From Streptomyces malaysiensis subsp. samsunensis (GTDB taxonomy: Bacteria; Actinomycetota; Actinomycetes; Streptomycetales; Streptomycetaceae), in the NCBI RefSeq assembly GCF_024519315.1, contig NZ_JANIIC010000007.1, forward strand, positions 174,512 to 238,511: a stretch of 64,000 nt of DNA. Reading direction: 5' to 3'. Below, in pieces: positions 26,798 through 34,999 of this stretch. Made by a program: the position numbers and the translations under genes. The stretch's first letter is position 1; the number at the start of each line of letters is the position of its first letter. The notes under the pieces were generated by a model, which saw nothing but the letters and a program-made list of their open reading frames with translations, did no database searches and had not been told where the DNA came from.

Positions 26798-27528
26798 GGC
26801 TGGCTTTCTCCCTCACTGGCCCGGGCTGCGCCGCCCACTCTAGCCGTCCGCCCGAATCGGGCCCACGCGAAGAGAAACCCGAGGGTGAAGCCCACGAGAT
26901 GGGCGAGATAGGCCACGCCCGGGCGGTCGTCGGCCTCCCGGGCGGCCAGCCACTGGAGGGCCACCCAGAAGATCAGCACCGCCCAGGCGGGGAAGCGCAG
27001 CGGGAGGAAGAGCAGAAACGGAAAGAGGCTGGTCACCCGGGCCCGGGGAAACAGCCACAGAAACGCGCCGAGCACCCCGGAGATGGCCCCGGAGGCGCCC
27101 ACCAGGCTCTGGGCGGAGTCGGCGTGCGCCGCGGCGTAGCCGAGCAGCGCCAGATAGCCGGTGGCGAGGTAGAAGACGGCGAACTGGAGGCGTCCCATCC
27201 GCTCCTCGGTCATCGCCCCGAAGACGTAGAGAAACAGCATGTTGCCGAGCAGATGCAGCCAGTTGCCGTGCACGAACAGCGCGGTCAGCGGGGCGAGCGG
27301 CTGGTCCGGGGCGCCGCTCCACAGCGCGCTGGGCACCACGCCCCAGCGCTCGAAGTACGTGGACTGGGCCTCCACCAGCCGCCCGCCCGAGCCATAGCCG
27401 GGGTTGAGCCCCGAGGCCGGTCCGAGGACGAAGATCAGGCAGCAGCTGACGATCAGGCCGTACGTCATCCACGGGCGGCCGGGCCCCGCCATCCAGGGGC
27501 GGCCCGGCCCCGACGACGTCTCGATCAT
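26794..27528 (-). CDS. Rhomboid-family intramembrane serine protease
   Basis: About 244 residues with six to seven membrane helices. The catalytic Ser is in GASGAISGVLG and the catalytic His in LAHLVGFTLGF. The HGNWLHLLGNMLFLYVFG segment carries the conserved oxyanion-side His/Asn. It cleaves transmembrane substrates within the lipid bilayer; no substrate is evident. The ATG at 27528 is chosen; the longer frame to 27555 adds nine residues and lacks support. It is followed by the coupled Lrp-domain gene. Confidence 0.9.
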   Translation of the reverse strand: MIETSSGPGRPWMAGPGRPWMTYGLIVSCCLIFVLGPASGLNPGYGSGGRLVEAQSTYFERWGVVPSALWSGAPDQPLAPLTALFVHGNWLHLLGNMLFLYVFGAMTEERMGRLQFAVFYLATGYLALLGYAAAHADSAQSLVGASGAISGVLGAFLWLFPRARVTSLFPFLLFLPLRFPAWAVLIFWVALQWLAAREADDRPGVAYLAHLVGFTLGFLFAWARFGRTARVGGAARASEGESQP

Positions 27529-27680
27529 GGTCAGATCATTCCGTACCGGACGCAACCTCCACAGAGCGCCTCGCCGCGCTCCTCGTGGCCGCGGGCGGGA
27601 GACGGGCCCCGGCGCGGGCCAGGGCTCAGGCCGTAGGGTTACAGGACGCCGCCGACGAGCCGAGAAGCGAGGACCGCACC

Positions 27681-27926
27681 ATGGCCGTGCCCCTGCCGAC
27701 CGCCCAGACCCGCTGGCGTTGCACGCTCTGCGGCAATCTCACCCGGTTCGATGTGACCCGCGCGACCAGAGCCGTGGAGTATGTGCATCTCGACCTGGCC
27801 GGGGAACCCAGAGTCGAGGAACGCGAGGTGCTCGGTGAGAGCATTGAGTCAGTGCGCTGCCGCTGGTGCAACGCGGTCGACCAGATCGAGCTCGTGGATC
27901 GCCCGAGCGCCGGCCAGAGCGCCTGA
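27681..27926 (+). CDS. Small zinc-ribbon-like protein (81 aa)
   Basis: An 81-residue protein with two Cys-x2-Cys knuckles (RCTLCGN near the N-terminus and RCRWCN near residue 60) separated by a beta-rich segment with VEYVHLDLAG. This is the spacing of a zinc ribbon. The ATG at 27681 follows GAGGACC; the 32 codons upstream are in frame but not conserved in style. It sits 17 bp ahead of the NYN-domain gene and is probably cotranscribed with it. No specific function can be given; nucleic-acid binding is the usual role. Confidence 0.75.
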   Translation: MAVPLPTAQTRWRCTLCGNLTRFDVTRATRAVEYVHLDLAGEPRVEEREVLGESIESVRCRWCNAVDQIELVDRPSAGQSA

Positions 27927-27943
27927 GAACGGAGCGGTGACAG

Positions 27944-29305
27944 GTGGTGGAGCGGACCGGTGACCCCGGGGTGGCCGGTGACGCCGAGGGCGTCACCGAG
28001 GCGCTGGACCGCCCCCTGCCGGAAGGGGTGCGACGGCGTGTGGTGGCGCTGGTCGCGGACGCCTTCGGCGGTCTGACGGTCACCGAGCTGCCCACCCAGC
28101 TGCGGCAGTACGCCCGTTTCACCCCGACCCGGCGCGCCAAGTTCGCGGGCAACGCGATGGCCGCCGCGGTGGAGAGCGACCCCGTCTTCCGGCAGCGGAT
28201 CGCGGGACGGCTGCGGGAGGCCCAGCGGGAGCTGGCCGAGGCGATCGAGGGCGGGTCGCCGCCCGCGGCGGCCGATCCGGTGGATGTCGCGGCGGTGGCG
28301 TATGTGCTGCGCCCGGCGGGCTGGGTCAAGCTGGTCGAGGCGGCGGGCGAGGAGGCCCAGCGGGCCTCCGCCGAGCGGGCCGGCGAGGAGGCGGCGCGCG
28401 AACTCCAGCGGCTGCGCGACGAACTCGCCGAGGCCAAGGCGGCGATCCGGCACGAGACGGAGCGGACGCGCGCCGAGCTGGAGACGGCCCGCAAGGAGAA
28501 CGACGTGCTCCAGCGCAAACTGCGCAGCGCGCAGAGCGATGTGAAGCGGGGCGCGGCCGCGCTGCGCAAGATCGAGGCGGAGCTGGAGTCCGTACGGTCG
28601 GAGGCGGCCGCGAGCCAGGCCACCGCCGACACCGAGGCGCGGCGGCTGCGAGCCCGGCTCGGGGAGGCGGAGTCGGCGCTGGAGGCCAGCCGGCGGGCGG
28701 TGCGCGAGGGGCGCAGCGTGGAGGACATGCGGCTGCGGTTGCTGCTGGACACGGTGCTGGACGCGGCGCAGGGGCTGCGGCGCGAACTGGCCCTGCCGCC
28801 CGCGTCGATGCGCCCGGCGGACACGGTGGACGCCGTGGAGCCGGGGAAGATGACGCCGAAGGACATAGCGACCAGGGCGCTGTCGGAGATGGACCCGGCG
28901 CTGCTGGACCAGCTGCTCGCGCTGCCGCAGGCCCATCTGGTGGTGGACGGCTACAACGTCACCAAGACCGGCTACCCCACGATGCCGTTGGAGAAGCAGC
29001 GGCTGCGGCTGCTGGGCGGTCTCGCGGTGCTCGCGGCCCAGACGGGCGCGGAGATGACATGTGTCTTCGACGGGGCGGAGCTGGCCGCGCCGGTGCTGCT
29101 CGCGCCGCCGCGCGGGGTGCGGGTGCTGTTCAGCAAGCCGGGGGTGACGGCGGACGAGTTGATCCGGCAGCTGGTGCGGGCCGAGCCGCCGGGCCGGCCG
29201 GTGGTGGTGGTGTCCACCGACCGCGAGGTGGCCGACGGGGTGGCACGCGCCGGAGCGCGTCCCGTGGCATCCGCGTTGCTGCTGAAGCGACTTGCCCGCA
29301 CCTGA
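27944..29305 (+). CDS. NYN-domain (PIN-like RNase) protein with coiled coil
   Basis: A 453-residue protein. Residues ~20-140 are helical (VRRRVVALVADAFGGL, FTPTRRAKFAGNAM). A long charged coiled coil follows at about 145-280 (ELQRLRDELAEAKAAI, ENDVLQRKLRSAQSD). The C-terminal ~130 residues form a YacP-like NYN domain, with conserved acidic positions in VVDGYNVTK, CVFDGAE and VVVSTDREVADG. NYN domains are PIN-like metal-dependent ribonucleases. GGAG lies upstream of GTG 27944; GTG 27947 is equally possible. RNA processing is inferred from the fold. Confidence 0.85.
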   Translation: MVERTGDPGVAGDAEGVTEALDRPLPEGVRRRVVALVADAFGGLTVTELPTQLRQYARFTPTRRAKFAGNAMAAAVESDPVFRQRIAGRLREAQRELAEAIEGGSPPAAADPVDVAAVAYVLRPAGWVKLVEAAGEEAQRASAERAGEEAARELQRLRDELAEAKAAIRHETERTRAELETARKENDVLQRKLRSAQSDVKRGAAALRKIEAELESVRSEAAASQATADTEARRLRARLGEAESALEASRRAVREGRSVEDMRLRLLLDTVLDAAQGLRRELALPPASMRPADTVDAVEPGKMTPKDIATRALSEMDPALLDQLLALPQAHLVVDGYNVTKTGYPTMPLEKQRLRLLGGLAVLAAQTGAEMTCVFDGAELAAPVLLAPPRGVRVLFSKPGVTADELIRQLVRAEPPGRPVVVVSTDREVADGVARAGARPVASALLLKRLART

Positions 29306-29341
29306 ACCACGGGTGGCGCCGTATCCGGGTTGTGCGTGCAT

Positions 29342-29395
29342 CCCGCGTATCCCGCGTATCCCGCGTATCCCGCGTATCCCGTGTATCCCCTGTAT
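29342..29395 (+). repeat. Six tandem 9-bp repeats (CCCGCGTAT)
   Basis: Four exact copies of CCCGCGTAT are followed by CCCGTGTAT and CCCCTGTAT, about 40 bp after the NYN gene and upstream of the c-di-AMP riboswitch. A period of 9 keeps all frames open, so short apparent Ala-Tyr-Pro frames here are artefacts. The rest of 29306-29529 shows no gene. Confidence 0.9.
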
Positions 29396-29529
29396 CCCGG
29401 TTCCGGGCTTCCGTGCCCGAATCACTTCAGAAGTCTGACCCGAACCACTTCCGGCATCAGCGGAGCGTCGATCGGTCATCACTGCCTGTGTGATGTTTGT
29501 AAAAGATGCGCTTGCGGAGCGACTTTTTT

Positions 29530-29690
29530 GCCGTCGGGATTTGAACGGATCACGGCGAGGTCACTATGGTCAGCTCGAACCTTCGCGCGGTTGATCACCC
29601 ATCCGGGGTGACAGCGGAGGTACCGCCGAGTCCGCGCCCTGTCGCGGAGCCGGGGTTTCGCAACCCCACAACTCCCGGTAGGCGGCTGGA
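29530..29690 (+). ncRNA. Cyclic di-AMP (ydaO-type) riboswitch
   Basis: The leader of the first NlpC/P60 gene contains the conserved ydaO words GGTACCGCCGAGTCCG (from about 29620) and GCGGAGCCGGGG (29644-29655). The closing hairpin GGGGTT-TCGC-AACCCC (29652-29667) follows. Upstream, GGTCACTATGGTCAG and GGTTGATCACCC fit the first half of the aptamer. Boundaries are approximate. In Actinobacteria this class sits ahead of cell-wall hydrolases such as rpf and NlpC/P60 genes and lowers expression when c-di-AMP is high. Just before the GTG start, GAAGG (29695-29699) can pair with CCTTC (29706-29710), hiding part of the Shine-Dalgarno. Confidence 0.85.
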
Positions 29691-29710
29691 GGAAGAAGGA
29701 GCTCGCCTTC

Positions 29711-30736
29711 GTGGCGTCCCACCGTCGACCCAAGCAGCCGAGCCGCACTCGGGTAACCGTTCTCACCGCGACCGCGGCCGCCGCCGTCGCGCTCACCTCC
29801 CAGGCCGCCCAGGCCGCTCCGAAGCAGGACAAGAAGGACGTCAAGGAGCAGGTCGACAAGCTTTACGAAGAGGCGGAGCAGGCGACCGAGAAGTACAACG
29901 GCGCCAAGGAGAAGCAGGAGAAGCTGGAGAAGCAGGTCGGCGACCTCCAGGACAAGGTGGCGCGCGGTCAGGAGGACCTGAACAAGCTGCGCGACGGCCT
30001 GGGCGCGATGGCCACCGCCCAGTACCGCTCCGGTGGGATCGACCCCTCGGTACAGCTGCTCCTCTCCTCCGACCCGGACACCTACCTCGAGAAGGCGTCC
30101 ACCCTCAGCCAGTTGAGCGGCAAGCAGGCCGAGTCCCTGCGGAAGATCGCCGACAAGCAGCGCACCCTCAAGCAGCAGCGCGAAGAGGCGTCCACCAAGC
30201 TCCAGGACCTCGCCGACACCCGTAAGGCGCTCGGCAAGAAGAAGGACGAGATCCAGGGCAAGCTGTCCAAGGCCCGGAACCTCCTCAACACCCTGACCGC
30301 CAAGGAGCGCGCCAAGCTGGCGGCCCAGGACGCGGAGCGCGCCAACCGCTCCAACCAGCGCGTCGACCTGGGCAACGAGGTGCCCGAGTCGGGCCGTGCC
30401 GCCGCCGCGCTCGCCGCCGCCAAGACGAAGATCGGCCTCCCGTACGTCTGGGGCGCGACCGGTCCGTCCTCCTTCGACTGCTCCGGACTCACCGGCTGGG
30501 CCTACCAGCAGGCCGGGGTGCAGCTGCCGCGCATCTCCCAGGACCAGGCGAACGCCGGCAGCCGCATAGGCCGCGGTGAGCTCAAGCCGGGCGACCTGGT
30601 GCTCTTCTACGGCGACCTGCACCACATAGGTCTCTACGCGGGCAACGGCCAGGTGCTGCACGCGCCCAAGCCCGGTGCCGGTGTGCGCTACGAGTCGATG
30701 GACAACATGCCCTTCCAGTTCGGTGTCCGGGTCTGA
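29711..30736 (+). CDS. Secreted NlpC/P60 peptidoglycan hydrolase (riboswitch-controlled)
   Basis: 341 residues. A signal peptide (TVLTATAAAAVALTSQAAQAAP) is followed by a long coiled coil at about residues 40-210 (Lys/Glu/Gln-rich). The C-terminal NlpC/P60 papain-like domain has catalytic Cys in SSFDCSGLTGWAY, His in LHHIGLYAGNG and the third polar residue His in VLHAPKPG. RipA-like enzymes of this type cut the D-Glu-meso-Dap bond during cell separation or growth; the coiled coil probably controls access. It begins with GTG after GGAAGAAGGAG. The c-di-AMP riboswitch ties it to envelope and osmotic state. A paralogue follows. Confidence 0.93.
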   Translation: MASHRRPKQPSRTRVTVLTATAAAAVALTSQAAQAAPKQDKKDVKEQVDKLYEEAEQATEKYNGAKEKQEKLEKQVGDLQDKVARGQEDLNKLRDGLGAMATAQYRSGGIDPSVQLLLSSDPDTYLEKASTLSQLSGKQAESLRKIADKQRTLKQQREEASTKLQDLADTRKALGKKKDEIQGKLSKARNLLNTLTAKERAKLAAQDAERANRSNQRVDLGNEVPESGRAAAALAAAKTKIGLPYVWGATGPSSFDCSGLTGWAYQQAGVQLPRISQDQANAGSRIGRGELKPGDLVLFYGDLHHIGLYAGNGQVLHAPKPGAGVRYESMDNMPFQFGVRV

Positions 30737-30817
30737 TCCGGAGCCGGAAAACAGGTCTCAAACCGCCCCAAGGTCCATCCTTTCGGGCGAATCTCCAGCG
30801 CACTCGCTGATCCCCCG

Positions 30818-30848
30818 CCCCGCCGGTGACCTGCGTCAGTCGGCGGGG
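30818..30848 (+). terminator. Stem-loop between the two NlpC/P60 genes
   Basis: CCCCGCCG (30818-30825) pairs with CGGCGGGG (30841-30848) across a 15-nt loop. It probably ends the first NlpC/P60 transcript. Confidence 0.55.
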
Positions 30849-30875
30849 CGTCAGTCATGTCCGCACCCGCGGCCG

Positions 30876-30905
30876 TTGGATCGCGGGTAGCCCCACGGCT
30901 ACTGT
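30876..30905 (+). promoter_or_regulatory. Possible promoter of the second NlpC/P60 gene
   Basis: TTGGAT (30876-30881) and TACTGT (30900-30905) are 18 nt apart, a reasonable -35/-10 pair. An inverted repeat, GTAGCC-CCAC-GGCTAC (30887-30902), fills the spacer and could be an operator. No ydaO-like words occur here, so the paralogues differ in control. Confidence 0.45.
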
Positions 30906-30952
30906 CTGCCCGCAGTTCTCGCCCGACACTGCGGAAGGGAGTGCGGCTTCCC

Positions 30953-32113
30953 ATGGCGTCCTGTCGCCGCGTCGCGAAACCCGGGTCCGGCCGGGTCACC
31001 GTATGGACCGCCGCCTCGGCGGCCGCGGTGGCCTCCGTCGCCGCGCTGTCCGCCGTGCCCGCCGGTGCCGAACCGCATGACCCGGCGGGCCATCCGTCCG
31101 CCCGGTCCGTCGGCGACCGCATCACCACGCTCTACACCCAGGCGGAGCGGGCCACCGAGCGCTACAACGCGGCCGAGACGAGCTCCCGGGCCCTGCGCCG
31201 CCAGGTCGACCGGGTCCAGGACCGGGTCGCCCGCGGCCAGGGGCGGGTCAACCGGATGCGGGCGGCGCTCGGCGCGCTCGCGGGCGGGCAGTACCGCACC
31301 GGCGGGATCGACCCGGCCCTCGCCCTGCTGCTCTCCGGGGACCCGGACCACTACCTCGACCGGGCCGCCACGCTGGAGCGGATCAGCAACCGCCAGGCGG
31401 CCCAGCTGCGGGTGCTCCGGAGCGCACAGCGCACCCTGCGGCAGGAGCGCGCGGAGGCCGCGGCCAAGCTGCTGAGGCTGGAGCACAGCCGTCGGGCCGT
31501 GGCCCGCCACAAGCGGGCGGTCCAGCGCCGGTTGGCCACGGCGCGGCGGCTGGTGAACGCGCTGCCGCCGGGGGAGTGGGAGACCTATGCGCGGCGCGCC
31601 TCGCGGGTGGGCGGACGGGAGGCCGATGCCCTCGCGGGGCTGCCGCCCGGCGCCCTCCCCGGCCGCGGTTCCGGGACCGGTGGCGGGTCCGGGAGCGGCT
31701 CCGGCGAGCTCCCGGGCGGCCTGAACGGCGGGCCGGACGCCGCGCCCTCCTCGGGGTGGGCCTCCGCGGCGTTCGGCGCGGCACGGGCGGCCGTGGGGCA
31801 GCCGTACGCATGGGGTCAGGCCGGTCCCACCGCCTTCGACTGCTCCGGGCTGATGCAATGGGCCTACGCCCGCGCCGGGGTGGCCATTCCGCGCACCTCA
31901 CAGGCCCAGGCGCACGCCGGGCAGCCGGTGCCGCTGTCCCAGGCCCGCCCCGGCGATCTGGTGGTCTACCGCTCCGACGCCAGCCATGTGGCCATGTACG
32001 CGGGCAACGGACAAGTGATCCACGCCCCCTACCCCGGGGCGCGGGTCCGCTACGACCCCGTCGGCATGTTGCCGATCTCTTCCATCACACGCGTGTCAAC
32101 TTCTCGGCTGTGA
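30953..32113 (+). CDS. Secreted NlpC/P60 hydrolase, paralogue of the preceding gene
   Basis: 386 residues with the same plan as the upstream protein. A signal peptide (VTVWTAASAAAVASVAALSAVPAGA) is followed by a coiled coil, here Arg-rich rather than Lys-rich. A Gly/Ser linker at about residues 235-260 precedes the NlpC/P60 domain, with Cys in TAFDCSGLMQWAY and His in ASHVAMYAGNG and VIHAPYPG. The Arg-for-Lys shift and low-complexity linker suggest divergence after tandem duplication. The ATG at 30953 is preceded by GGAAGGGAG twelve nt upstream; this site can pair with GGCTTCCC just before the start. Confidence 0.9.
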   Translation: MASCRRVAKPGSGRVTVWTAASAAAVASVAALSAVPAGAEPHDPAGHPSARSVGDRITTLYTQAERATERYNAAETSSRALRRQVDRVQDRVARGQGRVNRMRAALGALAGGQYRTGGIDPALALLLSGDPDHYLDRAATLERISNRQAAQLRVLRSAQRTLRQERAEAAAKLLRLEHSRRAVARHKRAVQRRLATARRLVNALPPGEWETYARRASRVGGREADALAGLPPGALPGRGSGTGGGSGSGSGELPGGLNGGPDAAPSSGWASAAFGAARAAVGQPYAWGQAGPTAFDCSGLMQWAYARAGVAIPRTSQAQAHAGQPVPLSQARPGDLVVYRSDASHVAMYAGNGQVIHAPYPGARVRYDPVGMLPISSITRVSTSRL

Positions 32114-32326
32114 ACGGACCAAGCTGTCGACTCAGCCGGTCACACCGATTCATGCGCTCCTGCGCAGCTGGTTTCTGCACCCGGGGTCACATCCATCGCG
32201 GGTCTGCGGTGCGGGACCGTTGACGGGGCCCCACGCCGGGGCAGGCCCGGCGACATCCGCCCGGTCAGCGCCATCTGAGCCGTATCCCCGGCAAGCCGGT
32301 TCGTGCCTTGCAGGCTGGCAGGCGGA

Positions 32327-32410
32327 TGCGAGGAGATTACCGGACCACTGGGCGGTCCGGGGCCGAGGGGTGCGATTCCTTCCGGGCGTGAACGCCCGGG
32401 GTTCCTCGCA
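32327..32410 (+). ncRNA. Candidate three-way-junction RNA element
   Basis: Three perfect helices nest cleanly. The closing stem TGCGAGGA (32327-32334) pairs with TCCTCGCA (32403-32410). Inside it, CCGGACC (32340-32346) pairs with GGTCCGG (32354-32360), and CCGGGCG (32382-32388) pairs with CGCCCGG (32393-32399) around a TGAA tetraloop. A 21-nt joining segment lies between the two inner hairpins. It sits in the 340-bp gap between the second NlpC/P60 gene and a probably leaderless lipoprotein gene, so it may be a 3' element or small RNA rather than a riboswitch. I know no family with this sequence. The remainder of 32114-32326 shows no gene. Confidence 0.4.
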
Positions 32411-32453
32411 AGACGGAGCTGAAGCCGGCGCGCGGGCTCGTACGATCTAAGAC

Positions 32454-33728
32454 GTGGCGGGTCGTTGGAGGTCGGGCGGATGGCGGGCGTTGTTGTGCCT
32501 GCCGCTGGTGGGCGCGTTCTCGCTGACCGCGCTGAGCGGCTGCGGCCCGGCTCCCGCCCCCGACGACCCCGAGGAGCGCGACGGCCGGGCCGTGCAGCGC
32601 ATGCTGGACCAGCGGGCCGCGGCGGTCCGGGAGCGGGACACGGACGCCTTCCTGGCCACCGTGGACCGCGGCGCCACCCGCTACCTGGCCGAGCAGCGCC
32701 GGGTGTTCCGGCAGATGGCCGCCGTACCGCTGCGCTCCTGGACCTACCGCCTGGTGCGCACCGGCGGCTTCCGGACCGCGCCGGTCGGCGGCCGCAGCCT
32801 CGCCGCGCAGGTCGAACTCCGGTACCGGCTCAAGGGATACGACACCGCGCCGGTCGTCTCCGCCCAGTACCTGACCCTCGCCCGGCGCGACGGGCGGTGG
32901 TACGTCGCCTCCGACGACGGGGTGGTGAACGGCAAGCGCGGCATGGAGCAGCTCTGGGACCAGGGCACGGTCGACGTCGTCCGCGGCGCCCACAGCCTCG
33001 TCCTCGGCGTCGGCCAGGACCGGCGGGTGCTGCGCGCGCTCGCCGGCATCGCGGACCGGGCGGTGCCCGTCCTGGGCCAGGTCTGGCCCCATGAGTGGGC
33101 CGGACGCGTCGTGGTCGAGGTGCCCGTCTCCCTGGGCCGGATGGCGGCCCTGCTCGGCGCCTCGGCGGACGGCTACCGCGGGATCGCCGCCGTCACCACG
33201 GGCGAGGTCGGTGGCGCCGGTGACGAGGCGCCCGCCGACCGTGTGATCGTCAACCCCGAGGCGTACCAGGTCCTGGGCGACTTCGGCCGGCGCGTCGTGA
33301 TCACCCATGAGACGGCCCATGTCGCCACCCGCACCGCCACCAGCGCCTCCACCCCGCTCTGGCTCTCCGAGGGCTTCGCCGACTGGGTGGGCTATCGCAC
33401 CCCCGGCCGCACCCCCCGCCATATCGCCCCCGAACTCACCGACGCCGTCGCCGCCGGGCAGCTGCCCGCCGCGCTCCCGCGCGACGACGACTTCCGCTTC
33501 GGCAGCGACCCCGACCGGCTCTCCCGCGCCTATGAGCAGGGCTGGCTCGCCTGCCGTCTGATCGCGGACCGGTGGGGCGAGCGGAAGCTGGTCGACTTCT
33601 ACCGCGCGGTGGGCCGGGCGCCCGAGCGCTCGGGGGCGGTGGAGTCCGCGCTGCGCAAGGTGCTGGGCGTGAGCCTGACGGAGTTCACGGCGCTGTGGCG
33701 GAAGTACGTGGCGGCCGAGCTGGCCTGA
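32454..33728 (+). CDS. Lipoprotein zinc metalloprotease (gluzincin-type)
   Basis: 424 residues. The lipobox ALSGC puts the lipid at Cys30. An N-terminal NTF2/Ig-like region (residues ~45-165) precedes a gluzincin-like domain. HETAH at 285-289 supplies two zinc ligands and the catalytic Glu, and SEGFADW near residue 307 supplies the third ligand Glu. The protein is anchored outside the membrane; its substrate is unknown. The GTG start has no Shine-Dalgarno but TACGAT 7 nt upstream, suggesting a leaderless message. The mannosyltransferase gene follows 70 bp downstream. Confidence 0.85.
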   Translation: MAGRWRSGGWRALLCLPLVGAFSLTALSGCGPAPAPDDPEERDGRAVQRMLDQRAAAVRERDTDAFLATVDRGATRYLAEQRRVFRQMAAVPLRSWTYRLVRTGGFRTAPVGGRSLAAQVELRYRLKGYDTAPVVSAQYLTLARRDGRWYVASDDGVVNGKRGMEQLWDQGTVDVVRGAHSLVLGVGQDRRVLRALAGIADRAVPVLGQVWPHEWAGRVVVEVPVSLGRMAALLGASADGYRGIAAVTTGEVGGAGDEAPADRVIVNPEAYQVLGDFGRRVVITHETAHVATRTATSASTPLWLSEGFADWVGYRTPGRTPRHIAPELTDAVAAGQLPAALPRDDDFRFGSDPDRLSRAYEQGWLACRLIADRWGERKLVDFYRAVGRAPERSGAVESALRKVLGVSLTEFTALWRKYVAAELA

Positions 33729-33798
33729 GCGCCGCCCGGGGCGCGGGGCCGGGCGCGGCGGAGCGGGTGCGCCACCGCACCCGGTACTGTCGGCCACG

Positions 33799-34941
33799 AT
33801 GGACAAGACCCTGCTCGTGACCAACGACTTTCCGCCCCGCCCCGGCGGCATCCAGGCGTTTTTGCACAACATCGCGCTGCGCCTGGACCCGGACCGGATC
33901 GTCGTCTACGCCTCCACCTGGAAGCGCGGCCGGGAGGGTGCCGAGGCCACCGCCCGCTTCGACGCCGAGCAGCCGTTCCAGGTCGTCCGGGACCGGACGA
34001 CGATGCTCCTGCCCACCCCGCGCGTCACCCGCCGCGCGGCCGCGCTGCTGCGCGAGCACCGCTGCACCGCGGTGTGGTTCGGAGCCGCCGCGCCGCTCGG
34101 GCTGATGGCCCCCGCGCTGCGCGCGGCGGGGGCGCGGCGGCTGGTGGCCACGACGCATGGCCACGAGGCCGCCTGGGCGCAGCTGCCCGCCTCCAGGGGG
34201 CTGCTGCGGCGGATCGGCGGGGCCACGGACACCCTCACCTATCTCGGTGAGTACACCCGCTCCCGGATCGCCGCCGCGCTCGACCCCGAGGACGCCGCCC
34301 GGATGGTCCAACTCCCGCCCGGCGTGGACGAGAAGACCTTCCACCCCGGCTCCGGCGGCGACGAGATCCGGGCCCGGCTGGGCCTCGCCGGGCGGCCCGT
34401 CGTGGTCTGCGTCTCCCGGCTGGTGCCGCGCAAGGGGCAGGACACGCTGATCCAGGCCATGCCACGGATCCTGAAGCGGGTCCCGGACGCGGTGCTGCTG
34501 ATCGTCGGCGGCGGGCCGTACGCCAAGGATCTGCGGCGGCTCGCGGAGACCACGGGCGTGGCCGAGTCGGTGCGGTTCACCGGCCCCGTCCCCTGGGAGG
34601 AGCTGCCCGCCCACTACGGCGCGGGTGACGTCTTCGCCATGCCCTGCCGCACCCGCCGCGGCGGGCTGGACGTCGAGGGCCTCGGCATCGTCTATCTGGA
34701 GGCGTCCGCCACCGGTCTGCCGGTCGTCGCCGGGGACTCGGGCGGGGCGCCGGACGCGGTGCTGGACGGGGAGACCGGCTGGGTCGTACGGGGCGGCTCC
34801 GCCGAGCAGAGCGCCGAGCGCGTCGTGACCCTGCTGGAGGACGCCGAGCTGCGCCACCGCATGGGCGAGCGGGGGCGCGCCTGGGTGGAGGAGCGCTGGC
34901 GCTGGGATCTGCTGGCCGACCGGCTGAAGTCGCTGCTGTGA
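33799..34941 (+). CDS. pimB: GT4 glycosyltransferase, PimB-like mannosyltransferase
   Basis: A 380-residue GT-B fold, family GT4 enzyme. The N-terminal acceptor domain begins VTNDFPPRPGGIQAFLHNIA, which is characteristic of PimB. The C-terminal GDP-sugar domain has CVSRLVPRKGQDTLI and the EX7E motif in EGLGIVYLEASATGLPVV. PimB' adds the second mannose to phosphatidylinositol mannoside on the cytoplasmic face. The close match of signature regions supports this, but other GT4 roles cannot be excluded. TACTGT lies eight nt before the ATG, so a near-leaderless transcript is possible. Confidence 0.85.
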   Translation: MDKTLLVTNDFPPRPGGIQAFLHNIALRLDPDRIVVYASTWKRGREGAEATARFDAEQPFQVVRDRTTMLLPTPRVTRRAAALLREHRCTAVWFGAAAPLGLMAPALRAAGARRLVATTHGHEAAWAQLPASRGLLRRIGGATDTLTYLGEYTRSRIAAALDPEDAARMVQLPPGVDEKTFHPGSGGDEIRARLGLAGRPVVVCVSRLVPRKGQDTLIQAMPRILKRVPDAVLLIVGGGPYAKDLRRLAETTGVAESVRFTGPVPWEELPAHYGAGDVFAMPCRTRRGGLDVEGLGIVYLEASATGLPVVAGDSGGAPDAVLDGETGWVVRGGSAEQSAERVVTLLEDAELRHRMGERGRAWVEERWRWDLLADRLKSLL

Positions 34942-34972
34942 CGACGGCCCGGGGCGAGTCTCGGGCCGTCGT
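34941..34972. terminator. Bidirectional terminator
   Basis: ACGACGGCCCG (34941-34951) pairs perfectly with CGGGCCGTCGT (34962-34972). It begins at the pimB stop codon and serves the converging ligase gene too. Confidence 0.75.
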
Positions 34973-34999
34973 GAGCCTTGATGGACGGTCCCGCCGCCG

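Noticed and set aside
29330..29611. Ala-Tyr-Pro repeat protein (93 codons)
   Set aside because: The repeat is a 9-bp DNA array that keeps all frames open; there is no ribosome site and the frame runs into the riboswitch.
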